Source: Dysidea avara
Lineage: Eukaryota; Porifera; Demospongiae; Dictyoceratida; Dysideidae
Assembly: GCF_963678975.1 (NCBI RefSeq)
Contig: NC_089272.1
Coordinates: 1 to 64,000, forward strand
Reading direction: 5' to 3'
Length of the DNA stretch: 64,000 bases
Shown here: positions 24,978 to 36,750 of the stretch, one piece after another
Numbering within the stretch: position 1 is the first letter of the stretch
Layout of the letters: the number at the start of each line of letters is the position of its first letter
Translations under genes and position numbers: made by a program
The notes under the pieces: model-generated
The model's database searches: none
Told to the model about the DNA's origin: nothing
What the model saw: the letters and a program-made list of their open reading frames with translations, nothing else

Positions 24978-25761
24978 ATGGCGTCTTCACCAACCAAAGA
25001 GATAGCTCTAGAATTGAAGAGATTAAGATTGGAACAGTCTGTCAGTAAAGACGTAAATACATCAAACGATATGTAAGTGAATTCATAGATTGTATAGGGC
25101 ACGAAGAATTGTACTTAATTGTTGAGTCATGGTAACGGTGGTAGCTATCTGTGGTATACGATGTAATAAATATCCCTATTCGCTGGCCTCTCAATCGTTT
25201 GCATACTCACAGTAACCGTGCTAAATAGAGGCGTACAATTAGTGATCGTAGCGGGAAACACTTTAGCTAGAACTTTGTGGGGGTAGCTTTATCATATTGA
25301 ATTTATTTGGTTAATAATCAATACATTAATATTGAAAGGGACACGCCCCCAAAAGTACATAAAATGCGTAAAATGGTGTGATTTTCGTGCGTTTTCGAAG
25401 CGCCCACAACATTACGTAGTGATATCAACAAAAAACGGTCTGCTAATTACGCACATACCTCTAAGGAATACTCCACCTTATTTTCAAGACTGTAGCTGCA
25501 GCGGATACGTGGGCCCAGCACTGTTTCTGAACCCGGTTCGTCATTTTGCCCAATGCATAATGTATTGTGGGATTCACCCGTTACCAAGACTGGTAATTCA
25601 CCCTAAACTAATTAGTCTAAACAAAAAAAACGGTCTGGAACATTGTGTACATGAATAATACTTCAGTAATTCGAAGGAATTGTACGAAGAGTTGTTACCC
25701 TCGAGCAGGCCATTCAGTTTAAAGACAAAAGTTAAGGAAAGCCGCTTCGAGAAAGTGCCAC
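24978..25761 (+). CDS. First two exons of a divergent gene, function unknown
   Basis: Exon 1 (24978-25072) starts MASSPTKEIALELKRLRLEQ and stops at donor GTAAGT in phase 2. Exon 2 (25667-25761) follows the acceptor ATACTTCAG, has no stop, and reads INSKELYEELLPSSRPFSLK then TKVKESRFEKVP before donor GTGAGT in phase 1. The two exons are too short to appear as ORFs. The peptide is charged and helical, compatible with a small regulatory or scaffold protein, but I do not recognise it. A phase-compatible third exon may be at 31515-31577, past the tandem repeat array. The remaining exons were not found. Confidence 0.65.
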
Positions 25762-27150
25762 GTGAGTAACTTAGTTTAGAATAGCTTTGTTCTAGTTTCT
25801 GTAGGCCTATATAAACAGACAACATGTTTCCTAAGCCAACGTTTAGTGGGTTTCTCGTACGTTTTTGAACTTACCATGTCGGTAGATATGCGGAGTTCTG
25901 CTAAAATCAGTAAATTTTATTAGGTTCGCAATCCAAATGGCTAATTTCAATATGTTTAGAGTTGTGTTAGGGATTTCCGAGTTTCCTGTGTGGCTTACCA
26001 AAGGTCATGTTTCTAGTCAAGTGTTATCATTGTTGCATACCTAGATTACTCTTAACTTTTCTTCCAAACTTGATCTCCACTTTAAAATATATATGTGACC
26101 CGAGGGGTGCGACACCTTCAAAAATCTGTATGTGATTTGAGATAATTTCGTGATTTGAAACCTGATTTGTGATTTAAAATTGGATTTGTGATTTGAAACT
26201 TCACGCGTGATTCTCGTCGTGTAATTTGTTATTACTGTGTTCTGAAGGACAGTAGTTCATTATTAAAACTAGTATTGTATCACTGTGAGCTTGTATTGTG
26301 TTTTCAAGAGTAATTTTCAAGGTTTTAATTATTTGCATGGGCGAAACCGCTTGAGATTTGGGATTTGGTAGCTGAAGGGCGTACGTGATTAGGAGAGGTG
26401 TCATACCCCCCGATGTGACCAGCTGAGCAAAAACCAATCTTTGTACATTCCTCAGATTCCATTTCTAGTAAAATTACATTTTATTGCTGCTCTAAGTAAC
26501 AAAGTAGTGAAGTTTCAGCCTTTTGTTCCTCTTCTGTAGAAGGGTGTATTGTGAAGTTATGACATAACAACAATGTGTTGTGGTTTGTGATGTACAAGCA
26601 GCTGTAAAAGTGCAAGAATTGTAAGCACTGTGACACTGTTCACAAATGGGTGTATCCGTTCACTGAACTGGATTACTGGACTGGACTACTGGACTCAGAT
26701 TTTTTTTGTTTTCTTATGCTTTTATCGCCAAACTTAACTAAAAAGGGTTTTAGTAACTGACACCATTCACCATGAGACCACTAGAACGTTATTGCAGTTT
26801 GTTATCAAAAATAATTTGCCTACTGCTAGCAATGTTTCAGGCACTGTACACTGTTAACACTACTAATGCATGTCTGTCTTCTCTAGCCTTCTTTTGTAAA
26901 ATATCACACCATATTGTACGTTTTACAACACGCAATTACATTATGTTACTGTAACATAAAAATCGCCTATAGCCTTCAGCTTTGCTGGCTCTTTGGTTTA
27001 TAATGTTTGTAAATAGCAACAAGTGCGCTGTGGCACATTTAAGCTTTCCAATCAATGCGCACACTTTCAAACAGGAAGGTAAGGTTACACATATTTGCAA
27101 AAAATACAGTGAGTGTAACAAGAGTAAAAAACCAATGTCATACCATTAAA
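25762..27150. other. Intronic or intergenic DNA, no exon recognised
   Basis: Contains an imperfect GTGACCCGAGGGGTGCGACA / inverse pair at about 26096-26418, with internal GTGATTTG repetition (a possible degraded MITE). The segment 26410-26600 is related to 39215-39400. A GGACTGGACTACTGGAC copy lies near 26673. Confidence 0.4.
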
Positions 27151-27153
27151 CCA

Positions 27154-27200
27154 AGAGTTCATAATATTTGTATGGGGCCCATACAAATATTATGAACTCT
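27154..27200. repeat. 47-bp perfect palindrome
   Basis: AGAGTTCATAATATTTGTAT and its exact inverse complement surround GGGGCCC. The arms are 23 bp with one unpaired base. A less perfect sibling lies 50 bp downstream, and a related 41-bp insert is at 60772-60812. Confidence 0.9.
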
Positions 27201-27248
27201 AAACAGACCACCAAAACTATAGCACTTTTTCAAACATACTTAATAAAG

Positions 27249-27295
27249 CCAAGAGTTCATAATATTTGTACCCCATATAAATATTATAAACTCCT
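27249..27295. repeat. Second palindrome of the same family
   Basis: AAGAGTTCATAATATTTGTA pairs with TATAAATATTATAAACTCCT with a few mismatches. The preceding bases GCC match those before the 27154 copy. Confidence 0.8.
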
Positions 27296-27344
27296 TAATA
27301 ATTTTTTTTTTTTAATAGACTGTATGTGCCTCTTTGTTGTTTTT

Positions 27345-28737
27345 TTTATCATGAACCACGATAGTGGGTTCATAATAGGGATCGCCCATGTTTTTTGCAA
27401 AAATCCTAATAGAACGCTCACCTAAAAACCACCTTGAAAAGCATCCTTCAACTCAAAACAACCCTCTGGTGGTTCTTTACAAGGAGTATAGGTCCACTAG
27501 TAAGTATCAAGTGAAAAGGAAACAGTATGTGTATTTCAGACAAAACTGAAATTTGCCTGTTTGTTCATATTCTTCTTCTTATTATTCATAATATTATTAC
27601 TAGGACTGCGTCACATACAACCAAGTACATACACCAACGTTGCAACCTACCCATTGGGCAAGTATAAACAGTGCCATAGGCAGCACTCAGAGCAGTGTGC
27701 GTGTACCTGTGGAAATGATACATATGCATACGTACCCAGGCAAGGGAGTTTAACTGGCATCAGAAAACCACAATACTAAAACACAACCTACACAAAAAAC
27801 CAAGTTAAGTTAGCTATATTGAAAGTAACTATATATTGTAGGTGTGACGTGTCTCTGAAGATGACTCAGCAGTGAAGTGAGGCTATGCAGAATAAGGGAT
27901 ATGGTGAAGGCACAATTAGCAATTGATCCCAATCAAGTCAATATGGCACAACAGACTCTGTTGTAACTAGAGGCCACTGGTGATGTACCTGTATATCAGC
28001 GGTGTGGCATTGGCACAGTGATCACAGTCTATAATATTATGCATACAGCCATGCACAACATACAGGAGATAGTTACACATTGTTGTATATGCAGCACTGC
28101 ATCGGCTTCTTGTTTAGCTATTACAGACTCACAGTAGACTAGTAGTTAAGCCGAGTGGAAAATAATTCCAGCCGCCAGCAAGCCAGATGAAGGTGGCGGT
28201 ATAATGAAAATAATTCCAGCCGCTAGCAAGCCAGATGAAGGATGAAGATGTAGACCTATAATACAACTACCAGTACAAGTATTACATTACTCATTACCTT
28301 GCTGTTCCAGCTGGTTGTTTATGAGCGCATCAGCTGGTATCCCAACTGGTCATCAGCTGGTCGTTTACTGCATGACGCCTGGAGCGCATATCCTGCATAC
28401 AAAATACACAGTTACAAACATTTAAACATACTTGTAATGTTGTTGTTTACGTGTAAGGTGGCCTCTGGCTCTGCTGTAGTCACTTCCAGGACGTTTACTA
28501 ATCTTCTCCTTCGAGAAATCTGTAATTAAACAAGGGTGTGATGTTGGGCGTTATATAGAATTACACGTACGGTAAAGTCATCAGCACGAACAGGCGTACT
28601 TATTATACGGTTGTGCCTTCATTCGCAGGCGAATCTATCCCCGCTTAGTTCATGTCTCTAGGCCTCGTAGTTTTCTCAAACATTATTTATTTATTTATTT
28701 CATTCATTATTAATGATGTAATTTTACTGCATTTCGT
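27345..28737. repeat. Large tandem unit, copy 1
   Basis: Landmarks in order: GAACCAC...GTGGGTTCATAATAGGG near 27352, GCGTCACATACAACCAAG near 27608, TCCAGCTGGTTG near 28305, GGCGAATCTATCCCCG near 28629 and GTTTTCTCAAACATT at 28671. The stretch 27601-28430 is nearly identical to 30098-30920 in copy 3. The start, 27345-27600, matches 28738-28984 in copy 2. No coding capacity recognised. Confidence 0.85.
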
Positions 28738-30050
28738 ATCATGAACCACAATAGTGGGTTCATAATAGGGATCGCCCATGTTTTTTGCAAAAACTCTAAT
28801 AGAACGCACGCCTAAAAACCACCTTGGAAAGCATCTTCCAACTCAAAACAACCCTCTGGTGGTTATTTGCAATGAGTATAGGTCCACTAGTAAGTATCAA
28901 GTGAAAAGGAAACAGTATGTGTATTTGGGACTAAACTGAAATTTGCCGTTTTGTTCATATTATTATTATTATTCTTATTAATTACTAGGACCGCGTCACA
29001 TATAACCAAGTACATACACCAACGTGACAGCCCCCCGGTGAGGCTATTAGGTGGTGAATGCATTATCCCCAAATCAACTCAATATGTCACAGTAGTGACA
29101 GATATAACACTATAGTGGCATCGTAACTAAAGGCCACCAGTAGCTAAGTGCCAGTACATCATTGGTGTGGTATAAATGGCACAGTGATGTGTACAAAGTA
29201 TATGTATACAAAACATACAGGAGAGAACTATACATTATTGCAGTATTGTATGCAGCAATACATTATAGGCAACATCACCATGCAGATAAAAATTATTAGT
29301 CAATATACAGCAATGCATATCAACATCAACTAGAGCTAAGTAAGGTTCATCAGTGATGTAGCAATGGCACAGTGATGGGTGACACACCATAGTTATGCAT
29401 ACACAACTTTCAGGAGATAGCTACACAATGCTGTAGGCGTATGCAAGCCAGATGAACCAGATAAAGGAAGACAGCCAAGCCACTAGAGCCTAGTAGCTAC
29501 GCCAGGTGAAGGCAAAAAAGATTAAGCACGTATTGAATTGCCTGACACCAACACAAAGAAAGTTCGCCATGCCAGCTGCACAAGACAAAATTGTTTACTT
29601 GTATTTTATATGTAACTGTAAGCTTATTGTAAAGAGCGTGGCATATGTCAGTTTAATGTTTTCTTGTATTGTTTATTTACATGAATCAGTGAATCCACTG
29701 GCAGCTGGCATGGAGACTTGAGATGTTACAAACATAAAAACTTACTTGTAATCTTCTTGTTTACACAAGTGGCTTCTGTAATCTTCTTGTTTACACAAGT
29801 GGCTTCTGGCTCTCCTGCACGGGCATCACTAATCTTCTTCGCGCAATATGTAAGTAATTAAGCAAGGGTGTGGTACTGGGCGTTATATTGAATTACACGT
29901 ATGGTCAAGTCATCAGCACGAACAGGAGCGACGATTATACGTTTGTGCCTTCATTCACAGGCGAATCTATCCCCGGTTAGTTCATGTCTCTAGGCCTCGT
30001 AGTTTTCTCAAACATTAATTATTAATTATTTATTTATTTATTTATGACGT
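28738..30050. repeat. Large tandem unit, copy 2 (most diverged)
   Basis: Shares the opening block and the final GGCGAATCTATCCCCG to CTCAAACATT block with copy 1, but the middle (29040-29860) is much changed. It includes a short direct duplication of CTTCTGTAATCTTCTTGTTT at 29748-29808. Confidence 0.8.
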
Positions 30051-30059
30051 AATTTTAAC

Positions 30060-31250
30060 CGCGTTTCGTATTATTCTTACTACTTGGTTGTATAACTAGG
30101 ACCTCGTCACATACAACCAAGTACATACACCAACGTTGCAACCTACCCATTGGGCAAGTATAAACAGTGCCATAGGAAACACTCAGAGCAGTGTGCGTGT
30201 ACCTGTGGAAATGATACATATGCATACGTACCCAGGCAAGGGAGTTTAACTGGCATCAGAAAACCACAATACTAAAACACAACCTACACAAAAACCAAGT
30301 TAAGTTAGCTATATTGAAAGTAACTATATATTGTAGGTGTGACGTGTCTCTGAAGATGACTCAGCAGTGAAGTGAGGCTATGCAGAATAAGGGATATGGT
30401 GAAGGCACAATTAGCAATTGATCCCAATCAAGCCAATATGGCACAACAGACTCTGTTGTAACTAGAGGCCACTAGTGATGTACCTGTATATCAGCGGTGT
30501 GGCATTGGCACAGTGATCACAGTCTATAATATTATGCATACAGCCATGCACAACATACAGGAGATAGTTACACATTGTTGTATATGCAGCACTGCATCGG
30601 CTTCTTGTTTAGCTATTACAGACTCACAGTAGACTAGTAGTTAAGCCGAGTGGAAAATAATTCCAGCCGCCAGCAAGCCAGATGAAGGTGGCGGTATAAT
30701 GAAAATAATTCCAGCCGCTAGCAAGCCAGATGAAGGATGAAGATGTAGACCTATAATACAACTACCGGTACAAGTATTACATTACTCATTACCTTGCTGT
30801 TCCAGTTGGTTGTTTATGAGCGCATCAGCTGGTATCCCAACTGGTCATCAGCTGGTCGTTCACTGCATGACGCCTGGAGCGCATATCCTGCACACAAAAG
30901 ACACAGTTACAAACATTTAAACATACTTCTAATGTTGTTGCTTACCAGTAAAGTGGCGCCTGGCCTCTCCGTTCGAGCAATCTGTAATTAAACAAGGGCG
31001 TGGTGCCGGGCGTTATATAGAATTACACGTACGGTAAAGTCATCAGCACGAACAGGCGTACTTATTATACGGTTGTGCCTTCATTCACAGGCGAATCTAT
31101 CCCCGCTTAGTTCATGTCTCTAGGCCTCGTAGTTTTCTCAAACATTTATTTATTATTTATTTATTCATTCATTATTAATGACGTAATTTTAACCGCATTT
31201 CGTATTATTCTTACTACTTGGTTGTATAATTATTCTTATTATTCATAATA
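30060..31250. repeat. Large tandem unit, copy 3
   Basis: Nearly base-for-base equal to copy 1 from 30098 to about 30920, then a shortened version of the tail. The closing TATTATTCTTACTACTTGGT at about 31205 matches the block at 30071 that precedes the unit, which marks the repeat boundary. Confidence 0.85.
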
Positions 31251-31514
31251 TTATTTTGTTTCACTCATGTACAGCAAAAGTTATCTACTTTTTCGCGCTA
31301 AAAACTATATAGCCATGCTTACTGAGTCCTTCCGCGTGTCCATGACCTATTAATAAGCCCGTATTCCACAGATCGCCAACCACCCTACACCTCGAAAATT
31401 TTCTAAGTTCTCTTCGCCATTACACTATTGGCAGCAGCTCCATATACTAAAGAAGCCGTATAACAATAAAATTACAGGATTCCATTGTGTGAGCTCCTTT
31501 GGGTTTTGTTGCAG

Positions 31515-31577
31515 CATTAATCAAGTACTTAACAGCACTTCTTAGACTTAGAAGATCTCGCATAGCGTCTCTGCGTG
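31515..31577 (+). CDS. Candidate third exon of the 24978 gene
   Basis: A good acceptor (TTTTGTTGCAG) and donor (GTAAGT) enclose 63 bases. Read in the phase left by the 25761 exon they are open and give PLIKYLTALLRLRRSRIASL. Phase compatibility and splice sites are the only support. The alternative is chance. Confidence 0.35.
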
Positions 31578-32439
31578 GTAAGTATAGTCTACTTCTTCCT
31601 GTAAGCTCACGGTCGCAATTTGCTACGAGCGACCATACAAGCGCTCTCTCAGAGACATAAAGAAGTGATAGCGCTGACACCAGAGATCATTCATTGTTAT
31701 GAATAATAGTTTCTATAAACCATATTTCCTTTCCACGTAAAGCCTAAAGTTGGGTGGAGTCAGTGTTAGTGTTAATTAAAATTAAAACTATTTGTGAGTG
31801 CCTTAATTGTCCGACCACATTGTGTAAACAACATGCTGTTTATAGCTAACCCATGGTTTATAATAGGCATTGCAGCTATACACAGTACCTGGCTTTGTTG
31901 TTATGAATGATGTGTGTGCATGCACATTAGCTTCAGACCTTCAGTGCTGGTCACTGTAAAGTGTTAATAACACATATTGTTTGTGGGAAGTCATGCATTC
32001 ATATACATGTCAACATAGATTTCTTCACTGTGGTATACTCAATGAATACAATACTCACATGAACAACAAACTCTAGCTGCACAAACTATATTGTACGTAG
32101 CATTATATTATCATTTATACTACTGTGCACCAGTGAGCCAATGTTGTAGTCCATGCACCCATGGAAAATCTGTATAATATATTATGATTCTTCTTATTGT
32201 GTACAGTCTTGGCTGAAATAATAAATGCACAGTCACTGACTATTTTAACTTATAATTATATGCTTGTCAGAGTTCCATGTCTGGTAAATACTCTAATAAT
32301 GCAGTCAAGTGTGTCTGATAACAACAAAGCTTACACTGAACTTGACAGCCACTAATTGTAAACTGCTCTACGTATATCTACAACAATTATCATTATCAGT
32401 AAAACAAATCCATTACTGGGTTAATAAAAAGTACACAAA
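31578..32439. other. No gene recognised
   Basis: A minus ORF at 31447-31680 overlaps the candidate exon and has no recognisable domain. The rest is AT-rich without visible structure. A CTCTAATAATGCAGTCA motif is at 32290. Confidence 0.35.
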
Positions 32440-32711
32440 CTAGATGAATAAAAAATTGGAAATTTTAAAATGGGAATAGGGATCGCTGAAAAAAGCCACC
32501 AAACAAGAAGGGATCGCTGGGGTGGTAATTTAAACCACAAACCCCTATTTTGACTCACTTCATAATGACAGAGCATGTAACTAAAGATTTATGACAGAGT
32601 CAAAATAGGGATTTGTGGTTTACATTACCACCCCAGCGATCCCTTCTTGTTTGTTGGCTTTTTTCAGCGATCCCTATTCCCATTTTAAAATTTCCAATTT
32701 TTTATTCATCT
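32440..32711. mobile_element. Foldback element A, arms about 130 bp
   Basis: AGATGAATAAAAAATTGGAA at the left is inverted at the right end (CCAATTTTTTATTCATCT). Inside the arms are GGGATCGCTGGGGTGGTAAT and its inverse. A sibling is at 33353-33632. The 30 bases before each copy (CCATTACTGG, TTAATAAAAAGTACAC) are also shared, so the transposed or duplicated unit may be longer than the palindrome. Confidence 0.85.
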
Positions 32712-33352
32712 TTATTCTTAGTACTTGGTTGTATAATTATTCTTTCACAAGGATAGCGAAGTTTACAAGGAGAATCCTGGGATAAAAAGTAGCAAAGCTT
32801 GCTGAATGGATCATTGTGAGTGTCCATGACCTATTTTTGATTTCGTTTTCGGATGGAAACAGCCCAAACTGGGCCGTTTCTTCTTGCCACGGCCATTAAG
32901 CTTGAGAAGCCATACAAGATCGCACTCGAAGTTTGGTTTTTTGGTGTACGCTGCTTGTGGCTAATAGAATCTGTCTTTATTAAACTCAGTATAGGCCAGG
33001 AAGCTTAATCTGGGCTGATGGCTTTGTTGCAAGGTGGTTTTTTTCGCTCTGTGATTATTGTGCGTGGGCAGGTTATCCAGATTAAATACTCTAATAGAGC
33101 AGTCATGTAAATACTCTAATAATGCAGTCAAGTGTATAACAACAATCCTTGCACTGGATTTGACAGCTATTAAAGGTACCAGTAATGTAAATTGTAGCTC
33201 ATATTAGGAGACTCTCAGTCTGTATGCACATTGCAATTTGATCAGTTTCATGTGTGTACTGAAATGTTGACGGTGTTACTATGCAGAATGCAAAATTACA
33301 CTATTCACAACAGTCTTCTTCATAATCCATTACTGGATTAATAAAAAGTACA

Positions 33353-33632
33353 CGAACTAGATGAATAAAAAATTGGAAATTTTAAAATGGGAATAGAGAT
33401 CGCTGAAAAAAGTCACGAAACAAGAAGGGATCGCTGGGGTGGTAATGTAAACCACAAATCCCTATTTTGACTCACTTCAAAATGACAGAGCATGTAACTA
33501 ATGATTTATGACAGAGAGTCAAAATAGGGATTTGTGGTTTACATTACCACCCCAGTGATCCCTTCTTGTTTGTTGGCTTTTTTCAGCGATCCCTATTCCC
33601 ATTTTAAAATTTCCAATTTCTTATTCATCTAG
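33353..33632. mobile_element. Foldback element B, sibling of 32440
   Basis: Same architecture and about 95% identity by eye to the 32440 copy. Ends AACTAGATGAATAAAAAATT and ATTTCTTATTCATCTAGTT are inverted. It contains paired AAAATAGGGATTTGTGGTTT arms. Confidence 0.85.
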
Positions 33633-34032
33633 TTTACATATGACAAGACATGGAGAGCCTTAGCCCCATGTGTGGTGTACTACTCTATGTAATCACTTTT
33701 AGTGGTTGAAAAATGTGTTTGTGGTTGAAAAAAATGTGTTTGAACAAATTTTATGTGAGTCCAGTAATCCAGTCCAGTAGTCCAGTCCAGTGAATGGATA
33801 CACCCGTTCACAAATGACCCAGTAAGTAATGTCAACCTAGTTACTAAACCCATGAAGGCATGCTTGTAGTTCAGTTAGTTTGGTGGTTACTTGCTAATGA
33901 TGTTGTTAGGTCAATCTAGATTATATTCAGTTAGTGACATCATTTGTTATGCAAAAAAAACTCAGAATTGTTGCATCACAACTTCACAATGTGCTGTTCT
34001 AATGCGAGTAGGATACTCTCCTCAGTGTATAA

Positions 34033-35229
34033 GGGAGTATGGAACACCGGATCAGCCGGAACAACGTTATTTTTGCGATTGAAGTCACGTGCAAGCACTA
34101 GCATGCTAGATTATAAATACTCCATGATATAATGAAAAAAATTTGTCTGCTAATATGTTCTATAGCATTTATATAATTCCTACGTATAGCAAATCTGCAA
34201 GGAGAATATAAATCAACAGAAAAGCGAGCGTTAATTAGAATCAGTGCACGTAACCATGCATCCTAAACCACCCCAGCTATCTCAGCTACACTCCATACCC
34301 TTAACTAATAACCAAATGATTTGAAAATAATAGTTATACGTGCACAATGTGGAGTCTATGAAATTTATAAACCCGAAGGCCCGGGCTATAGCGCACGAGC
34401 GAAGCGAGGGCGCTACTAAGGGCCTAAGGGTTTATAAATTTCATAGACTCCACATTGTGCCCGTATAACTGCTTTAGACTCTATTTCACATTATACTCAG
34501 ATTACTTACCTCATCCATGGCTGTTTTTGCTGTAGGCTCAGCAAAAGCGGCTGGTTTTCTTGCGATAATACTAGTGCCATGGCAACTATGTGTCCTCACG
34601 TGACAAAATAATAGCGCCCGTTAAATAACTGCACGTGAACAATGCAAAGCGATTGGATAAACCTAGATTTTAAGCATATGTCATATTGTGCCTGAAGGCG
34701 TGGAGTATATTGGAAAACAAGGTGGACTATATGAGATTTATTACCCACCCAAAACAGCCTAAATAGAGTCTAAGATAATGCAACTTCTAGCTAGTACTGT
34801 GCTAGCTAAGTCGCCACAATCCACTTTTGTACTGAAGAATGCCTCTAATAAATTCGGTTGCTAACCACCAGTAGGCTAGCTAGCTTGTGTTAAGTATAGC
34901 AAAACTATGTCTTGGGATTGTAGCGATTATTTAGTTAGGAGTGCTTAGATGAAGTTTTGGCTGAGAAAGATCGTTTTCAGAAAAATGATTTAATGCATAT
35001 TCCAATTAACGGTCACTCTCAAGTTTATTCGTGGTGTACCCTGCAGATTTGTTACAAGTAAGAATAATAGAAATGTTATAGAGCATATTAGCAGACAAGT
35101 TTCATTCATTCCACTGTGGAATATTTATAATCTGTGGCATGCCAGTGCTTGCATGTGATTCCCATCGCAAAAATAACACTGTTCCGGCTGATCCAGGTTG
35201 TTCCGGCGTTCCGGGTTTTCCATACTCCC
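34033..35229. mobile_element. Long-TIR element of about 1.2 kb
   Basis: The left end (GGGAGTATGGAACACCGGAT, continuing through GCCGGAACAACGTTATTTTT to GCAAATCTGCA near 34195) is repeated inverted at 35229 to about 35040, giving arms near 190 bp. The right arm carries an extra repeat of the GCCGGAACA module. No transposase is visible inside. The interior holds another palindromic insertion at 34332-34470 and a TTAGACTCTATTT inverted pair at 34474-34773. TATAA occurs next to both ends but not in exact register. Confidence 0.75.
34332..34470. repeat. 139-bp palindromic insertion with GAGCGAAGCGAG core
   Basis: AGTTATACGTGCACAATGTG through TTTATAAACCC pairs with the inverse at 34424-34470 almost perfectly (about 45 bp). 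The loop contains CGCACGAGCGAAGCGAGGGC, itself a small hairpin. Similar objects are at 52484-52563 and 63028-63135. Confidence 0.8.
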
Positions 35230-36750
35230 ATATAAAATTATATATATATTATGAACAGTCTTGGTGTGTGAACAACAATTTGTATAATGGCAATATGACA
35301 ATAAATTACAGGTGCACAATTCATCAATCAAAGTTCACAACTGAAAAGATGAAACTTCGCTCAATGTATTCACTATGATGTTACATGAACTGACAAATCC
35401 ATTGAAGTGTAGAACAGTACTTCTTTACATGGAGAATAAATAAGTCACATGCCTTTACATGAAACAAATACTTTCTGGCAAATCTGAGATTTGAACTTTG
35501 TATAAAATACTATGATACAATAGTACCTACAATACATGTATGTGACCAGCTAAACCTTACAAAATACAATAAACTGGGTAAAATACATGTGGCATGTAAA
35601 TATTTACTCACATTTTATTCACTTTGATACAGCTGGGTTTCTGATGATTTTAATTTGTCATCTTACTAAAGTAATAACTTAAGGTTATGGTATAGTCACG
35701 GGTAATCATTGAACGCCTATCGATACTTTTTGAGAAGGCCATAAAACCGATCTAGGATTGTGAAAAGTTTTAAGTGAACATGAAGCCATTCATATTATTG
35801 ATTTTGTGTAGCTACAGTGTAGTTTGAGGCAGCTGGAACAACAGAACACTACAAGATGTGTAGCAACACAGGTTAGCCAGCCCATACATCGCTCATGCTC
35901 CAGCTGTCACTATCATGTTTTTCAGCCACCAAATGCAGCAAAAGCTGTAGGCTCTATAGACATTTCTGGGACATAGTGATACTATATATTAAATTCATTA
36001 GGTCCTGTGGAAGCGCTTTCCTTCCCAGTGACGGAGATAAAAGCCCTCAAAGAGCATGTTTCACTCAAAGAAACCACAATAAAATGTCTTCAGAAATGGT
36101 AACTTTAAACATCGCTTCCACAGGACTTAAGACTAGCAGTTGTGGCTCAATAATGGTGTCTCCAGCTAAGCAATAATGCCTGGATTATTGTTTCCAGCTC
36201 AGTCCGTAAGTCCAGTCCACGAAATACATTAGGCTATATTATACTTATTACTCATTACTACAGCAAAAAGTAACACCTTAGAGAATGGTATGCACAAAAT
36301 GCTTTGATCTTTGGGACATAATGAGATCTTTAAAAAATCCCCTAAAAGACCTGTTAGCAGGTTAACTTGTTACCAGAAAGACCTCAAGCATTGCAAATCT
36401 CACTTTCGGTCATTGGTTTACTACGCTCTCCCAAGCATATTACAGGCTAATAGCCTGCAGTGGGTGAAATTACCCCAAGCCTTTATAAGCATGCCTAAAG
36501 TAATTTGATTATGGTAGGCACTGTTTAACATTGTAGCTGCATTTGTCAGCATGAACGGGGAAGTCCAGTAATATCACAGAAAATTCTGTTTAGCACCCAT
36601 CTGTTTTCTAGAGTGTTGTAAGCACGTTTTGTCTTCAATTAACCATAGATACACTTTACCAGAAGCCTAGATGGGTAAACTTCTTTGCAGAATTATTATT
36701 TTGTGTTATTTGTAATGTGGGTGTGGTCCATACGTGAAACCATGCCTGGT
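35230..36750. other. No gene recognised
   Basis: Contains a 13-bp inverted pair TCCTGTGGAAGCG (36002 and 36113). The segment 36311-36480 is homologous to the minus strand at 53652-53850 (shared translated HCKSHFRSL block). The latter suggests a dispersed repeat that may once have been coding. Confidence 0.4.

Noticed and set aside
28299..28529. ORF beginning MLFQLVVYERISWYPN, also at 30794
   Set aside because: Conserved only because the DNA unit is duplicated; the second copy shifts and stops early, so no selection for protein is visible.
35139..35378. Small ORFs at both ends of the 34033-35229 element
   Set aside because: They fall in the inverted arms and mirror each other; no domain.
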